A stretch of 64,000 nucleotides of DNA from Flavobacteria bacterium GWA2_35_26. GTDB lineage: Bacteria > Bacteroidota > Bacteroidia > Flavobacteriales > Flavobacteriaceae. This document shows, piece by piece, positions 1 to 8,731 of this stretch (within the stretch, counting starts at the first letter, position 1; every line of letters starts with the position of its first letter). The notes beneath the pieces were generated by a model that saw nothing but the letters and a program-made list of their open reading frames with translations, made no database searches and was not told where the DNA came from. The stretch is taken from contig MGWH01000001.1 in NCBI GenBank assembly GCA_001800905.1, positions 186,001 to 250,000 of the forward strand. The letters are read 5' to 3'. The position numbers and the translations under genes were made by a program.

Positions 1-964
1 TTACGGTTCCGGCTTCAACCGCTTCGGGTCTTTCTGTAGTGTCCCTCATTACTAAAACAGGTTTACCTAGGCTTGGCGCTTCTTCTTGAACTCCTCCCGA
101 ATCGGTAATTATTAAATAAGATTGGTTCATTAGCCATACAAAAGCTGGATAGGCTAATGGATCTATTAAATTTATGGAATGTGTATTGCCCAAAATGTTA
201 TACACGGGTTTTTTTACGTTGGGATTTAGATGCACAGGGTAGATAATTTGAACGTCTTTGTTAGTCGTAGCTATCTCTTTTAGTGCTTGACATATGTCTA
301 TAAATCCTTGTCCGTGATTTTCTCTTCTATGTCCTGTTACAAGAATTAGTTTTTTAGTTTTATCAACTATTTGTTTGAGAGCTTCTATTTCGGGATTTAC
401 TATCTTTTTTACTTTCTCTGAACTTTCTATTAGCGCATCAATTACGGTATTTCCGGTGATGATGATGGAATCTTCATTCACATTTTCTTGCAACAAGTTA
501 TTTTTAGATTGTATGGTTGGTGCAAAATGTAGGTCAGCTATTCTGCCTGTAACTTGTCTGTTTATTTCTTCAGGGAATGGCGATAGTTTATTGTGTGTGC
601 GTAGGCCTGCTTCTATATGACAAAGCTTTGCACCTGCATAAAATGCGGCTATACTAGCAGCCATTGTTGTTGTAGTATCTCCATGAACGTAAACATAGTC
701 TGGTTGGTATTCTTCTAAAATTGGTTGTAAACCTAAAATAATATCAGAAGTCAACGAATATAAATTTTGGTTTGGTTTCATTATATCCAAATCATAATCG
801 GGTATGATTTCGAAAAAATCTAAGACTTGATCTAGCATTTCTCTGTGTTGCGCGGTAACACAAACTTTAGTATTAAACTTATTTTCTTTTTGAAACTCTC
901 TGACTAAAGGTGCCATTTTGATTGCTTCTGGTCTTGTACCAAAGATGATTAGGTTTTTTATCAT
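1..964 (-). CDS. wecB: UDP-N-acetylglucosamine 2-epimerase (non-hydrolysing), C-terminus cut by window edge
   Basis: This enzyme interconverts UDP-GlcNAc and UDP-ManNAc in the cytoplasm and supplies ManNAc-type sugars for surface polysaccharide. The reading frame opens with an ATG at 964 and stays open to base 1, giving about 321 residues of a family that is usually 360-380 long. Reading from the start I see the family motifs [44 protein letters not shown] and [11 protein letters not shown], and near the cut end EEAPSLGKP followed by RDTTERPE. It lies 33 bp downstream of the wzz-like gene and just beyond the UDP-sugar dehydrogenase that would oxidise its product. The stop lies outside the window. 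Confidence 0.96.
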   Translation of the reverse strand, partial: MIKNLIIFGTRPEAIKMAPLVREFQKENKFNTKVCVTAQHREMLDQVLDFFEIIPDYDLDIMKPNQNLYSLTSDIILGLQPILEEYQPDYVYVHGDTTTTMAASIAAFYAGAKLCHIEAGLRTHNKLSPFPEEINRQVTGRIADLHFAPTIQSKNNLLQENVNEDSIIITGNTVIDALIESSEKVKKIVNPEIEALKQIVDKTKKLILVTGHRRENHGQGFIDICQALKEIATTNKDVQIIYPVHLNPNVKKPVYNILGNTHSINLIDPLAYPAFVWLMNQSYLIITDSGGVQEEAPSLGKPVLVMRDTTERPEAVEAGTV

Positions 965-997
965 TATAATATTTAAAAATATTAATTAATCTAGTAC

Positions 998-2062
998 TTA
1001 ATTTAAAGTAATACTCTTAAAAATCCTTCTAACAATCAACCCTAAAACCATTAAAAAACCTGTTAGAACACCTCCTAAAACTATACCTTTCCCTTTACCA
1101 AAACGTTCTTTAGGCAAAGGCAAAATAGGTCGGTCAATGACTTGTATTAGTGGTGTTTCTTTACGCAAAGTAACTTTAGCTAGTTCGGTTTGTTTCACTA
1201 ATTCGGTAAGAATAGCCGTATTAGCCTGTACATCTACTTGGCGTTTGGCCGAAGGTGCTCGGTTCACATTCAAAGCAGGATTCAACATAAAAGTAATGTC
1301 ATTAGCTACCGCTACACCTGTAATCGCTCCGTTCAATTCCCCACGAATGGAGTCGGTTTGATGTTGCAAGATGGCCATGTTCATTCGTGCTTTCTTACTT
1401 TTGGTGTCCACATAAAAATCGGATACTTGTTTGGCTAAAGTCTCAGAAAACGCCTTGGCAAACGCCTCATTCTCTGATTTCACATCAATACTAATAATGG
1501 ATATTTTTTTGTCTTTTTGAGCTACTGTTAAGCTGGTTTTCGACAAGTCTTCGTACATCTTACCCATAATACTATCGTGTTCTCTGGTAAAGTATTTGCG
1601 CTTGGTCAAAGGCGGAAATTGAATTGCTTTTAATTTTGGTTTTTCGTTCCATTTGTCTCTCCATTCCTGAGTACGAATATATAGTTCAGCTAAAGAAATA
1701 GTATCCACTCCTGCTAGTACCGGCTGCATCAAGGTCTGCTCTACCATCGAGCGGGATTTGAACAATTCAATCAAATTGGCTCCTGAAAAGGCACCACCAC
1801 CACTTCCTCCACCTAAGTCCAATCCTAAAGAGCTAGCTAATCCCAAAGCTCCACTCATTCCTCCTCCTTTTTCATCTTCCAAGGCAAAGGATAAGGTGGC
1901 TGTATAAATCGGTTTTTTACTTATTGAGTAAGCTAATCCTAAAGCCGCTCCTAGTACTCCTGCTAATACAATGATTTTCCATTGGGATAACATGTAAGAA
2001 TACCATTCTTTAGCTTTCTCGATAAGTTCTTTGAGGGTGATCTCGTCGTTTTGTGTTTCCAT
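998..2062 (-). CDS. Wzz-type polysaccharide chain-length determinant
   Basis: This is an inner-membrane polysaccharide co-polymerase of 354 residues that would set the chain length of the exported glycan. A membrane segment lies near residues 29-49 (starting WKIIVLAGVLGAALGL) and a second near 325-345, after a Pro-rich PILPLPKERFGKGKG stretch typical of the Wzz family. The part between them is periplasmic and largely helical. A glycine-rich loop around residues 66-95 is unusual but common in Bacteroidota homologues. There is no C-terminal tyrosine-kinase domain, so this is not a Wzc fusion. It sits between the UDP-sugar dehydrogenase and wecB genes in the same operon. Confidence 0.92.
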   Translation of the reverse strand: METQNDEITLKELIEKAKEWYSYMLSQWKIIVLAGVLGAALGLAYSISKKPIYTATLSFALEDEKGGGMSGALGLASSLGLDLGGGSGGGAFSGANLIELFKSRSMVEQTLMQPVLAGVDTISLAELYIRTQEWRDKWNEKPKLKAIQFPPLTKRKYFTREHDSIMGKMYEDLSKTSLTVAQKDKKISIISIDVKSENEAFAKAFSETLAKQVSDFYVDTKSKKARMNMAILQHQTDSIRGELNGAITGVAVANDITFMLNPALNVNRAPSAKRQVDVQANTAILTELVKQTELAKVTLRKETPLIQVIDRPILPLPKERFGKGKGIVLGGVLTGFLMVLGLIVRRIFKSITLN

Positions 2063-2072
2063 ATGTTTTATT

Positions 2073-2167
2073 TCGTGAACCGTGATTCGTGATTCGTAAT
2101 TAGCTTCGCACTGTTCGGCTTCGCCTTTGGTCGTACTTCGTAAATCGTATATCGCAACTCGTAATTT
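2073..2167. repeat. Intergenic 'attcgtaa'-type repeat cluster
   Basis: The gap between the dehydrogenase stop and the wzz-like start contains repeated short words such as CGTGATTCGT, GATTCGTAAT, CTTCGTAAATCGTATATCG and CAACTCGTAATT, with a CGGCTTCGCCTTTGG segment in the middle. The same words recur in gaps at 3464-3499, 5951-5990 and 7771-7830. It is non-coding and its function is unknown. Confidence 0.6.
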
Positions 2168-3463
2168 TTAAAGTCGCCAATAATTTTGATAATCGGCTTT
2201 ATTTAGAACCCCTTTGATGTCAAAAAGATAGACGGGTCCGTTGGACAAGGCTTCGAACTCTTTGGGTTGCATGTTGCGATAGGCTTGATGGCCTACAGCC
2301 AAAACGATACAATCGTATTGGCCTTCGGGTGCTGCTTTCAACTGAATGTTGTATTCGTGAGCCAATTCGGCTGGGCTTCCAAAAGGGTCAATCACATCCA
2401 CCACAATGGAGTAGTCTTCTAACTCTTTGATTAGATCAACCACTTTCGAATTGCGAATGTCGGACACCTCTTCTTTGAAAGTAATACCCATCACCAAGAC
2501 CCTTGATTTTCCTGGATTTTTATCTTGTTCAATTAAGGATTGTACAATGCGTTTGGCAATAAACGACGGAATAAAATCATTCACACGGCGTCCTGCTGCA
2601 ATGACCTGTGGCTCAATACCTATCATTTTGGCTTTGTGCATCAAATAAAAGGGATCCACGCTAATGCAGTGTCCTCCGACCAAACCGGGTTGGTATTGGT
2701 GAAAATTCCATTTGGTTCCTGCCGCAGCAATCACCGCTTGGGTATCAATGCCCATTTTATCAAAGATAATCGCCAGTTCGTTCATTAACGAAATATTGAT
2801 ATCGCGTTGGGTATTTTCAATCACCTTGGCGGCCTCGGCTACCTTAATGGATTCCGCACGATGCAAACCGGCTTTGATAATGCTGCCGTATACGCCGGCA
2901 ATCAATTCTAAGGCTTCGTTATCATTGCCTGAAACGATTTTTAAAATGGTGGTCAAAGTACGTACTTTATCCCCAGGCACAATGCGCTCTGGACTGTAGC
3001 CGTATTTAAAATCTTGTCCGCCTTGCAATCCAGAAACGGATTCCAAAATGGGCAAACAATCGTCTTCGGTGCAACCAGGATAGACTGTCGATTCATAAAC
3101 TACTACATCCCCTTTTTTCAAAGCAGAAGCCACACTTTTGGTCGCTCCTAAAAGCGGATTCAAATTGGGCACTTTGTTGGAATCAATATCGGTGGGTACG
3201 CCAATGATATGAAAATGGGCTTGTTGTAAATCGGCTACATCAGCAGTAAATGTAATATCGCAACCCTCAAAAGCGGTACTATCCAATTCCTTAGACGGAT
3301 CAATACCCTTTTGCATTAATGCAATACGCTCCTGATTGATATCAAATCCAATGACTTTGAACTGCTTGGCCAACTCCAATGCCAAAGGCAATCCTACATA
3401 ACCTAATCCGGTTACAGAAATGCATTTTTCTTTGTTGATAAAGGGTTGGAGACTATAGTTCAT
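2168..3463 (-). CDS. UDP-N-acetylhexosamine 6-dehydrogenase (TviB/WbpO/WecC family)
   Basis: This NAD-dependent enzyme oxidises a UDP-N-acetylhexosamine to the uronic acid for capsule or O-antigen synthesis. The 431-residue protein has an N-terminal Rossmann motif GLGYVGLP (19-26), the PTDID/NKVPNL region (90-101) and the catalytic-cysteine motif GLVGGHCISVDPFY (Cys266). The C-terminal UDP-binding domain begins with VLVMGITFKE. The sequence most resembles the TviB/WbpO group (UDP-GlcNAc/GalNAc dehydrogenases), although WecC-like use of UDP-ManNAc is also possible because wecB is two genes downstream. The exact substrate cannot be read from sequence. Confidence 0.93.
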   Translation of the reverse strand: MNYSLQPFINKEKCISVTGLGYVGLPLALELAKQFKVIGFDINQERIALMQKGIDPSKELDSTAFEGCDITFTADVADLQQAHFHIIGVPTDIDSNKVPNLNPLLGATKSVASALKKGDVVVYESTVYPGCTEDDCLPILESVSGLQGGQDFKYGYSPERIVPGDKVRTLTTILKIVSGNDNEALELIAGVYGSIIKAGLHRAESIKVAEAAKVIENTQRDINISLMNELAIIFDKMGIDTQAVIAAAGTKWNFHQYQPGLVGGHCISVDPFYLMHKAKMIGIEPQVIAAGRRVNDFIPSFIAKRIVQSLIEQDKNPGKSRVLVMGITFKEEVSDIRNSKVVDLIKELEDYSIVVDVIDPFGSPAELAHEYNIQLKAAPEGQYDCIVLAVGHQAYRNMQPKEFEALSNGPVYLFDIKGVLNKADYQNYWRL

Positions 3464-3499
3464 ATCGTGATTCGTAAACTGTGATTCGTAAATCGTAAA
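3464..3499. repeat. Intergenic 'attcgtaa'-type repeat
   Basis: The whole 36 bp gap between the SLBB export gene stop and the dehydrogenase start is built from two near-identical blocks, CGTGATTCGTAAACT and GTGATTCGTAAATCG. It belongs to the same word family as 2073-2167 and 5951-5990. Confidence 0.6.
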
Positions 3500-5944
3500 T
3501 TATTTGAAGGCTGTTACTATCAACAACGCCAAACTCGTCATTACGCTACCAATACTGACCCATTCGCCAGTAGACATTTTTTTGGTCAATGGTTTTTCAG
3601 GGATTACAATTTGAGAACCTGGAGTCACTTTTGGATAGGATTTGAAAAACAAGAACGAACCCGTTACGACAGCTTTACCATTTGGATAGATCACATAGGC
3701 TTTTCTTTTCCATGCTTTCGCATCGGTTCCTCCTACTGAACTTAAATAATAATTAAATCCTCTACCGCTGTTGTACGGAATCTCCGAGGTCAATAAGACG
3801 CTTCCCGTTACTTTTACACTTTCACTATTTTCCACTATCTCAATCTCATCACCAGGTAATAAAGTAATATTCGTGCGGTTGTTGGGATTACGTACAATTT
3901 TATTCCAATCGACAGGAATGGTAGCGTATTTTAACTCTTCTTTTAATTTTTTTAGTGCCGAATTTTTCACGGTATCTTTAGCCGTCAATGAAGCATCAAT
4001 GGTATTTTTGATCACATCAAAATTGACGTTTTCTAGTTCTTCAATTTGCTTGGCTTTGATAGGGCGCTTGATTTTCATCCCTCTATTATTGGCCAAAGGC
4101 GTTAAGCCACCAGCACGTTGAATTACAGAATACAATTTTTCTTTCTTATCTGCCAACACATATTTTCCTGGATAATGCACCGCTCCGGTTACGTAAACCA
4201 TTTCCGGTTTTTCGTACACTGCCATACGGCGAATATTCACCACGTCAAAAGGAGCCAAAATAAAGTTTTCGGCTTGTTCGTTGTTGTCAGGAGTAATTTC
4301 GATATTGAACAATTCGGCACGGGCAGTATTGTTTACATCAATGTCTTCCGACTGAATCATACGCGCTACTTCCACTCTTTTTGAAGCCGAACCAATTAAT
4401 CCGCCGGCTTGCACCAACAAATCGTTCAAGGTCAAGGCTGGATTGTAGTCGTATTCTCCCGGTTTTTTAATTTCGCCATCAATGGTTACCTTGAACTCTT
4501 CTTTGAAATCCAAGATTGAGAAAACAGTTACGATATCTTCTTTTTTCAACAAAATATTCGCCTGTGCATCACCCGCTACTGCTTTACCCAAATTTACAGC
4601 TACGGCTTCTTTGGTGAAATCCGGTTTCAAACGTACAATAGTAGCACGTGCTGTATAGGCATCTTCTTTCAAACCATCGGCTTTGGCTACCAAATCAGCA
4701 ATTCGCATGCCTTCGTAAAATGAATAGGTATTGGGTCTAAAGACTGCTCCTTCAATTTTGATTCGGTTCTCAAATCGGTTTAAGATTTTAGACACCATAA
4801 ACAAATCACCTGAACGGGGTTTGTATAGTTTAAATTCGGTCGCCTTAACGTCTTTAACTTTATATTCTTTATCGGTTTTTTGCAATACATTCACCGAAGC
4901 GGTAAAAGCCAACTCATTGAACCCAGAAGCAAAAGTTAACAGGTCTTGAAAACTCTCACCCGATTTCATTTCAAAAATACCAGGGCGTTTCACTTCGCCC
5001 TCCACTGTTACTCTTTGGCTATAAGCCGGAATACGAATGACATCATTGTCTTTCAAACTAATATTATCCGATTGATTCCCATTCACTAAGAAACGATACA
5101 AATCGATAGTACGGTAGACTTTGTTGTTTCGTATCAATTCAATGTTACGATAACTGCCGTTTTTAGCTGGACCTCCACCCAAAAACAAAGCATTGTATAC
5201 CGTAGCTAAAGAAGATATCGAATAATTTCCCGGTTGCTTGCTACCAATTAAAGTTACTTTGATCGTACGAATACGACTCAAACTAATACCCACTTGCGAT
5301 TGTCCTGAGCGAACCGTACTGTACACACGAGCAATGGCATTTTTAATTTTTACAGTAGCCGCTTCAATGGTCATGCCCGAAACGGCAATTTGTCCCACAT
5401 ACTGAATATTGACTTTACCTTCCACAGTTACCGGTACAGCATCACTAAATTCTTGAATCCCATAGACGCTAATTTGCAATTCGTCGCCAGGACCTAAGAC
5501 ATAATTTACTGGAGTAGCCAATTTTAAATTCGGCTCAAAATTTAAAGTAGGATTGTCAAACAATTCTGATCCAAAAACCAAAGCGTTCAAAGTATCCTTG
5601 ACCTTTTTGTTCAAAATGGGCTCCTGTTTTCTGTTGTACTCCTCATTTGATTGGCCTTCAGAGGTTTGTTTAGCTTTTGTCGCAGTAGTTCCTCCTCCCA
5701 AACGTGCTTTTAATTTAGCAAATTCAGCTGCCGACATTCCTTTGGCCAAGGCCATTGGTTCGGCCTGATCAATCGTCATGTTGTTGCTTTGCAATTGCGA
5801 ACGCAACTTAGCCAAATCGGCATCGGATAAATAATCCACTTTTAGCGTGCTTAAATTTTGTCCCTTTAATAAGTCTTGAGCCAGTACTGATTGGGTTGGC
5901 GTCAACGCAAAAAACAAAACGGCGATAAAGAGTAATTTTTTCAT
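3500..5944 (-). CDS. Wza-type polysaccharide export protein with multiple SLBB domains
   Basis: This 814-residue protein is the likely outer-membrane/periplasmic channel for the polysaccharide made by this locus. It starts with a cleavable signal peptide (residues 1-22, ending VLAQ). A Poly_export domain begins at about residue 147 (NYVLGPGDELQISVYG), followed by repeated SLBB domains marked by phrases such as VTLIGSKQPGNY, VTVEGEVKRPG, KIEGAVFRPNTYSF, VTIDGEIKKPGEY and VYVTGAVHYPGKY. A hydrophobic segment closes the protein (from about residue 793). No lipobox cysteine is present, unlike E. coli Wza, and the protein is about twice as long; this fits the large SLBB exporters of Bacteroidota. 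It lies between manC and the dehydrogenase gene. Confidence 0.93.
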   Translation of the reverse strand: MKKLLFIAVLFFALTPTQSVLAQDLLKGQNLSTLKVDYLSDADLAKLRSQLQSNNMTIDQAEPMALAKGMSAAEFAKLKARLGGGTTATKAKQTSEGQSNEEYNRKQEPILNKKVKDTLNALVFGSELFDNPTLNFEPNLKLATPVNYVLGPGDELQISVYGIQEFSDAVPVTVEGKVNIQYVGQIAVSGMTIEAATVKIKNAIARVYSTVRSGQSQVGISLSRIRTIKVTLIGSKQPGNYSISSLATVYNALFLGGGPAKNGSYRNIELIRNNKVYRTIDLYRFLVNGNQSDNISLKDNDVIRIPAYSQRVTVEGEVKRPGIFEMKSGESFQDLLTFASGFNELAFTASVNVLQKTDKEYKVKDVKATEFKLYKPRSGDLFMVSKILNRFENRIKIEGAVFRPNTYSFYEGMRIADLVAKADGLKEDAYTARATIVRLKPDFTKEAVAVNLGKAVAGDAQANILLKKEDIVTVFSILDFKEEFKVTIDGEIKKPGEYDYNPALTLNDLLVQAGGLIGSASKRVEVARMIQSEDIDVNNTARAELFNIEITPDNNEQAENFILAPFDVVNIRRMAVYEKPEMVYVTGAVHYPGKYVLADKKEKLYSVIQRAGGLTPLANNRGMKIKRPIKAKQIEELENVNFDVIKNTIDASLTAKDTVKNSALKKLKEELKYATIPVDWNKIVRNPNNRTNITLLPGDEIEIVENSESVKVTGSVLLTSEIPYNSGRGFNYYLSSVGGTDAKAWKRKAYVIYPNGKAVVTGSFLFFKSYPKVTPGSQIVIPEKPLTKKMSTGEWVSIGSVMTSLALLIVTAFK

Positions 5945-5950
5945 ATTTTT

Positions 5951-5990
5951 TTATTCGTAATTTGTAAAACGTGATTCGTAAATCGGAAAT
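5951..5990. repeat. Intergenic 'attcgtaa'-type repeat
   Basis: Between manC and the SLBB exporter gene the sequence contains ATTCGTAATTTGTAAA followed by CGTGATTCGTAAATCGG, the same word family as in the next two downstream gaps of the operon. Confidence 0.55.
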
Positions 5991-6006
5991 AGTATTATAT
6001 AAGGTA

Positions 6007-7008
6007 TTAGTTCAATAAGTCCGAGCCTTGTCGTTCCAACTCATTGTAAATGTATTTTACATCTTGGGATTGTTCTTTTTGCAAAATCAAATTGGCATCA
6101 GGCGTAGTAACAAAAATGGCATTTCTCATTCCGATGAAAGTCGAAAATACGTCGGTTCCAATGACCATATTGCCCTGCGCATCAATCGGATGGCCTTGAG
6201 CAGCCAAATAATCATAAACCGATTCGAAAGATCCTAAATCGGACCAAGCAAATTGCGAAGCTACAACTTTGATTTTTTTGGAACGCTCCATCACGGCGTA
6301 ATCAATACTAATGGATGGAATTGCCATAGATAAGTCAAAATCCAATCGTCCATCCTGATTGGTTTCCCAAGCCTGTTTTGCTTTGGCGTAGACTTCAGGT
6401 TCAAACGCTTTCAATTCGTCTAACAACACTCCTGCTTTGAAACAGAACATGCCGCTATTCCATAAAAAATTGCCTCTAGAGATAAAATCAATAGCCGTAG
6501 CTTTATTGGGTTTTTCTCGAAAGGCAAGTACGGTGTCTTCTTTGTGCTCAATGTAACCAAAACCGGTTTCGGGTTTGGTAGGTACAATACCAAAAGTGAC
6601 AATATAATTGTCCTTGGCTTTAGCAATAGCTTCAGCAATAGCGCTAGTATAGGCCTCCATTTCGTCAATGATATGATCGGAAGGCGTCACAATTAAAATA
6701 TCCTCGGGTTGTGCAGCGAAAGCCGAAAAAGCGATGGCTGCAGCGGTATTTCTTGGCGTCGCTTCTACAATGTCAATATAGGAAGTTTGGCTTTTATCCA
6801 AGACCTTGCGACTCAAATGACAGTTATCGATATTACCTACTACCATCACTTGGTCCACCAAATGACTGTTGCGGTCCAACGTCATTTCAAACAACGATTT
6901 TCCTTGAAATAATTCCAAGTATTGTTTGGGTTGGCTCTTACGAGAAAGCGGCCATAATCGGCTCCCCACTCCTCCGGTAAGAATAACATGTATAATGGAT
7001 GGATTCAT
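6007..7008 (-). CDS. manC: Mannose-1-phosphate guanylyltransferase
   Basis: This cytoplasmic enzyme makes GDP-mannose from mannose-1-phosphate and GTP, a precursor for mannose, fucose and related sugars in surface glycans. The 333-residue protein carries the signature GGVGSRLWPLSRKSQPK (12-28), then ATPRNTAAAIAFSA, VTPSDHII, FGYIE, FREKP and WNSGMF, all family hallmarks. It stops where the nucleotidyltransferase domain ends, so it is the short form without the phosphomannose isomerase domain of bifunctional ManC/AlgA proteins. It is located between the cytidylyltransferase and exporter genes. Confidence 0.96.
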   Translation of the reverse strand: MNPSIIHVILTGGVGSRLWPLSRKSQPKQYLELFQGKSLFEMTLDRNSHLVDQVMVVGNIDNCHLSRKVLDKSQTSYIDIVEATPRNTAAAIAFSAFAAQPEDILIVTPSDHIIDEMEAYTSAIAEAIAKAKDNYIVTFGIVPTKPETGFGYIEHKEDTVLAFREKPNKATAIDFISRGNFLWNSGMFCFKAGVLLDELKAFEPEVYAKAKQAWETNQDGRLDFDLSMAIPSISIDYAVMERSKKIKVVASQFAWSDLGSFESVYDYLAAQGHPIDAQGNMVIGTDVFSTFIGMRNAIFVTTPDANLILQKEQSQDVKYIYNELERQGSDLLN

Positions 7009-7049
7009 TTTTTTATAAATTTTTCTGTTGTCTTTACTTAGTTACAGAC

Positions 7050-7066
7050 AACTGATAACTGAAAAC
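7050..7066. repeat. 17-bp 3'-end repeat, copy 1
   Basis: The sequence AACTGATAACTGAAAAC lies 6 bp beyond the stop of the cytidylyltransferase gene. It matches AACCGATAACTGACAAC at 8819-8835 at 15 of 17 positions. A third, inverted copy lies at 12829-12845. Confidence 0.5.
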
Positions 7067-7072
7067 GGCCAA

Positions 7073-7504
7073 CTATTTCTTAGCTTGCTTATCAGCCACT
7101 TCCTGACGCAAACTGCTACTTGAAAATCGGTGTTCTCGAACGTTAAAACATAGCTCAATTCCTTTTTCTTCACAATAAGTTCTTCCAGTAAAATTTTTAT
7201 GTTGGTATTCGTCACCAATGATGCGGACATCAATCTTGAATGCACGTAAAATATCTTCTAAATCTTGTTCCGTAGCATAGGGTACAATTTCATCTACAAA
7301 CTTGCATCCTTTCAACTGAATATAACGCTCCACTACAGATTGTACCGGACGGTTTTTTTCTGGGCGATCAATGGTTGGATCAGTTTGCAAGCCACAGATC
7401 AAATAATCGCATTGTCTTTTGGCTTCTTCCAACATAGTGATGTGCCCTGCATGCAGCAAATCAAAGGCACTGAAGGTAATTCCGACTCTAGGTTTAGCAC
7501 TCAT
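7073..7504 (-). CDS. Cytidylyltransferase-like nucleotidyltransferase (TagD/RfaE-C fold)
   Basis: This is a small 143-residue HxGH-class nucleotidyltransferase. It shows the nucleotide-binding HAGH motif at 18-21 within GITFSAFDLLHAGH, the IDRPEKNRPVQ segment, and a C-terminal FSSSSLRQ that matches the RTxGISTT position of glycerol-3-phosphate cytidylyltransferases. It would activate an alditol phosphate or similar molecule as a CDP or ADP derivative for glycan synthesis. The length fits the TagD family, but the substrate cannot be fixed from sequence. It heads the contiguous part of the capsule operon. A TACTTTTG box at 7610-7617 (minus strand) about 106 bp upstream is a possible promoter element. 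Confidence 0.85.
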   Translation of the reverse strand: MSAKPRVGITFSAFDLLHAGHITMLEEAKRQCDYLICGLQTDPTIDRPEKNRPVQSVVERYIQLKGCKFVDEIVPYATEQDLEDILRAFKIDVRIIGDEYQHKNFTGRTYCEEKGIELCFNVREHRFSSSSLRQEVADKQAKK

Positions 7505-7770
7505 AATTGTAATGGAATTTAAAATTAAACAATTGTTAATTTCAGTTCACGGCTTCGCCCTTTCCAGTCACATTGAGGTACTGAAAAATAGGCGTTATTT
7601 AGAACCTTGCAAAAGTAATAAAAATAAACTAATGTTGGCTTGCATTCCCAACATTCAAACCTTACTAAATTATCAACAATTCCTTACAAAGTCCTAAAAT
7701 ACTAATACTCAATTAAAAAACACTCTAAAGCACTCTATTATATATTGAAATATCACTAAATATAGTGAGG

Positions 7771-7830
7771 GGATTTACGATATACGAAGTACGATTTACG
7801 ATATGGGAAGTACGAGGTACGAGGTAGGAT
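7771..7830. repeat. Tandem 'tacgaagtacga' repeat cluster
   Basis: Overlapping words GATTTACGATATACGAAG, TACGATTTACGATATGGGA and GTACGAGGTACGAGGTA make an imperfect tandem array of about 8-14 bp units. It resembles the intergenic words at 2073-2167. It is non-coding. Confidence 0.55.
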
Positions 7831-7881
7831 ATAACAGGTGATAGGTATGTAAATTGAACTAAAAAGTCTTGATGGCACTAA

Positions 7882-7967
7882 ACATTCCCCTCTTGAAATC
7901 GAAGATTCAACGATTCCAAAAAATCAATACAAAAAAGAGTTAAAAGGATTAGGGGTGTGTAGTAATT
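7882..7967 (+). repeat. Palindromic repeat unit A, expanded loop
   Basis: The left half ACATTCCCCTCTT and the right half GGATTAGGGGTGTGTA match the 44-bp units at 8037 and 8135, but about 50 bp separate them. A poorly matching AAGAGTTAAAAGG arm replaces the compact GAGAGGGG arm. This looks like a diverged or internally expanded copy. Confidence 0.55.
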
Positions 7968-8036
7968 TACAATCCCGACGCTTCGGGACGATTTATAAAA
8001 TTCAATAATTAAACTAATAAGAGTATAAACTACTAA

Positions 8037-8080
8037 ACATTCCCCTCTAGAGAGGGGCTAGGGGTGTGTAATTGTATAAA
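8037..8080 (+). repeat. Palindromic repeat unit B (44 bp)
   Basis: The unit begins ACATTCCCCTCTAGAG. It contains the perfect palindrome CCCCTCTAGAGAGGGG at 8042-8057, then CTAGGGGTGTGTAATT, and ends TTGTATAAA. Its last 23 bp are identical to unit C. The second GGGG (8061-8064) could pair with the first CCCC in place of the inner arm, giving two exclusive hairpins. Confidence 0.75.
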
Positions 8081-8134
8081 CTTTAATAATATTAATAAAA
8101 AAACACTAAACACAAAACATCTACTAACTCTATG

Positions 8135-8178
8135 ACATTCCCTTCATGAGTGGGGCTAGGGGTGTGTAATTGTATAAA
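8135..8178 (+). repeat. Palindromic repeat unit C (44 bp)
   Basis: This unit has the same length and ends as unit B. Its inner arm is changed to CCCTTCATGAGTGGGG, so the stem is only partly kept, while the CTAGGGGTGTGTAATT tail is conserved exactly. It ends 35 bp before the DUF559 start codon. Confidence 0.75.
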
Positions 8179-8213
8179 ATAAATTACCTTTATCATCCCA
8201 AACCTCAACCCAA

Positions 8214-8606
8214 ATGTCAAAACGAAAAATCATCCCCTACAATCCAAAACTTACCTCGCTCGCCAGAAAGCTCCGCAACGAATCTACCGAAACAGAAATT
8301 TACCTTTGGCTAAAACTAAAAGGGAAACAAATGTATGGCTACGATTTCCACAGACAAAAACCTATTGATAATTACATTTTAGATTTTTTCTGTTACGACC
8401 TCCTATTAGGAATTGAAGTTGATGGTTACTCTCATGAAATTTTAGAAGTGTATAACAAAGACAGGATCAAAGAAAAAAGAATGAATGAATTAGGAATAAC
8501 CATTTTACGTTTCAGTGATTTTGAAGTTTTGAAAGACATGGAAAATGTAATTCGGGCTATAGAATTTTTCATTTTAGAATTTGAAAAAAACCATAAAGAC
8601 GAATAA
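8214..8606 (+). CDS. DUF559 (PD-(D/E)XK, Vsr-like fold) protein
   Basis: This 130-residue protein belongs to the DUF559 family, related in fold to very-short-patch-repair and other PD-(D/E)XK nucleases. The N-terminal half has LARKLRNESTETEIYLWLKL, then the family core FHRQKPIDNYILDFFC (with the acidic Asp), IEVDGYSH (the E-x-D and His positions) and a C-terminal ILRFSDFEVL. All expected acidic residues are present, so it may be catalytically competent. The start is an ATG shortly after repeat unit C. It is the only plus-strand gene in the first 35 kb and is flanked on both sides by the palindromic repeats. The biological role of this family is not established. Confidence 0.9.
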   Translation: MSKRKIIPYNPKLTSLARKLRNESTETEIYLWLKLKGKQMYGYDFHRQKPIDNYILDFFCYDLLLGIEVDGYSHEILEVYNKDRIKEKRMNELGITILRFSDFEVLKDMENVIRAIEFFILEFEKNHKDE

Positions 8607-8620
8607 GTAGTCATGATTGA

Positions 8621-8654
8621 ACACACCCCTAACCCCTCTCTAGAGGGGGAAAAT
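8621..8654 (-). repeat. Palindromic repeat unit D (inverted)
   Basis: ACACACCCCTAACCCCTC followed by TCTAGAGGGGGAAAAT is the reverse complement of the unit B core with one C/T change and one extra G/C pair. It begins 15 bp after the DUF559 stop. Confidence 0.75.
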
Positions 8655-8731
8655 TTAGCATAAACAAAGAAGTTTATAATATAAATACTAGCAACAAATT
8701 GGGCTTGAATAAAATAAGTTGAAATTATAAA

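Larger units (their letters stand above)
7505..8213. other. 709-bp gene-free stretch with repeats
   Basis: I find no gene here. From left to right it holds a CGGCTTCGCCCTTTC block (around 7550, similar to one at 2117), a minus-strand TACTTTTG box at 7610-7617, a cluster of TTTACGATATACGAAGTACG-like words at 7771-7830, an expanded copy of the palindromic repeat at 7882-7967, a small hairpin TCCCGA-CGCT-TCGGGA at 7973-7988, and two 44-bp repeat copies at 8037-8080 and 8135-8178. Confidence 0.7.

Noticed and set aside
375..620. Plus-strand 81-codon open frame
   Set aside because: It is a shadow on the opposite strand of wecB, which shows clear family motifs.
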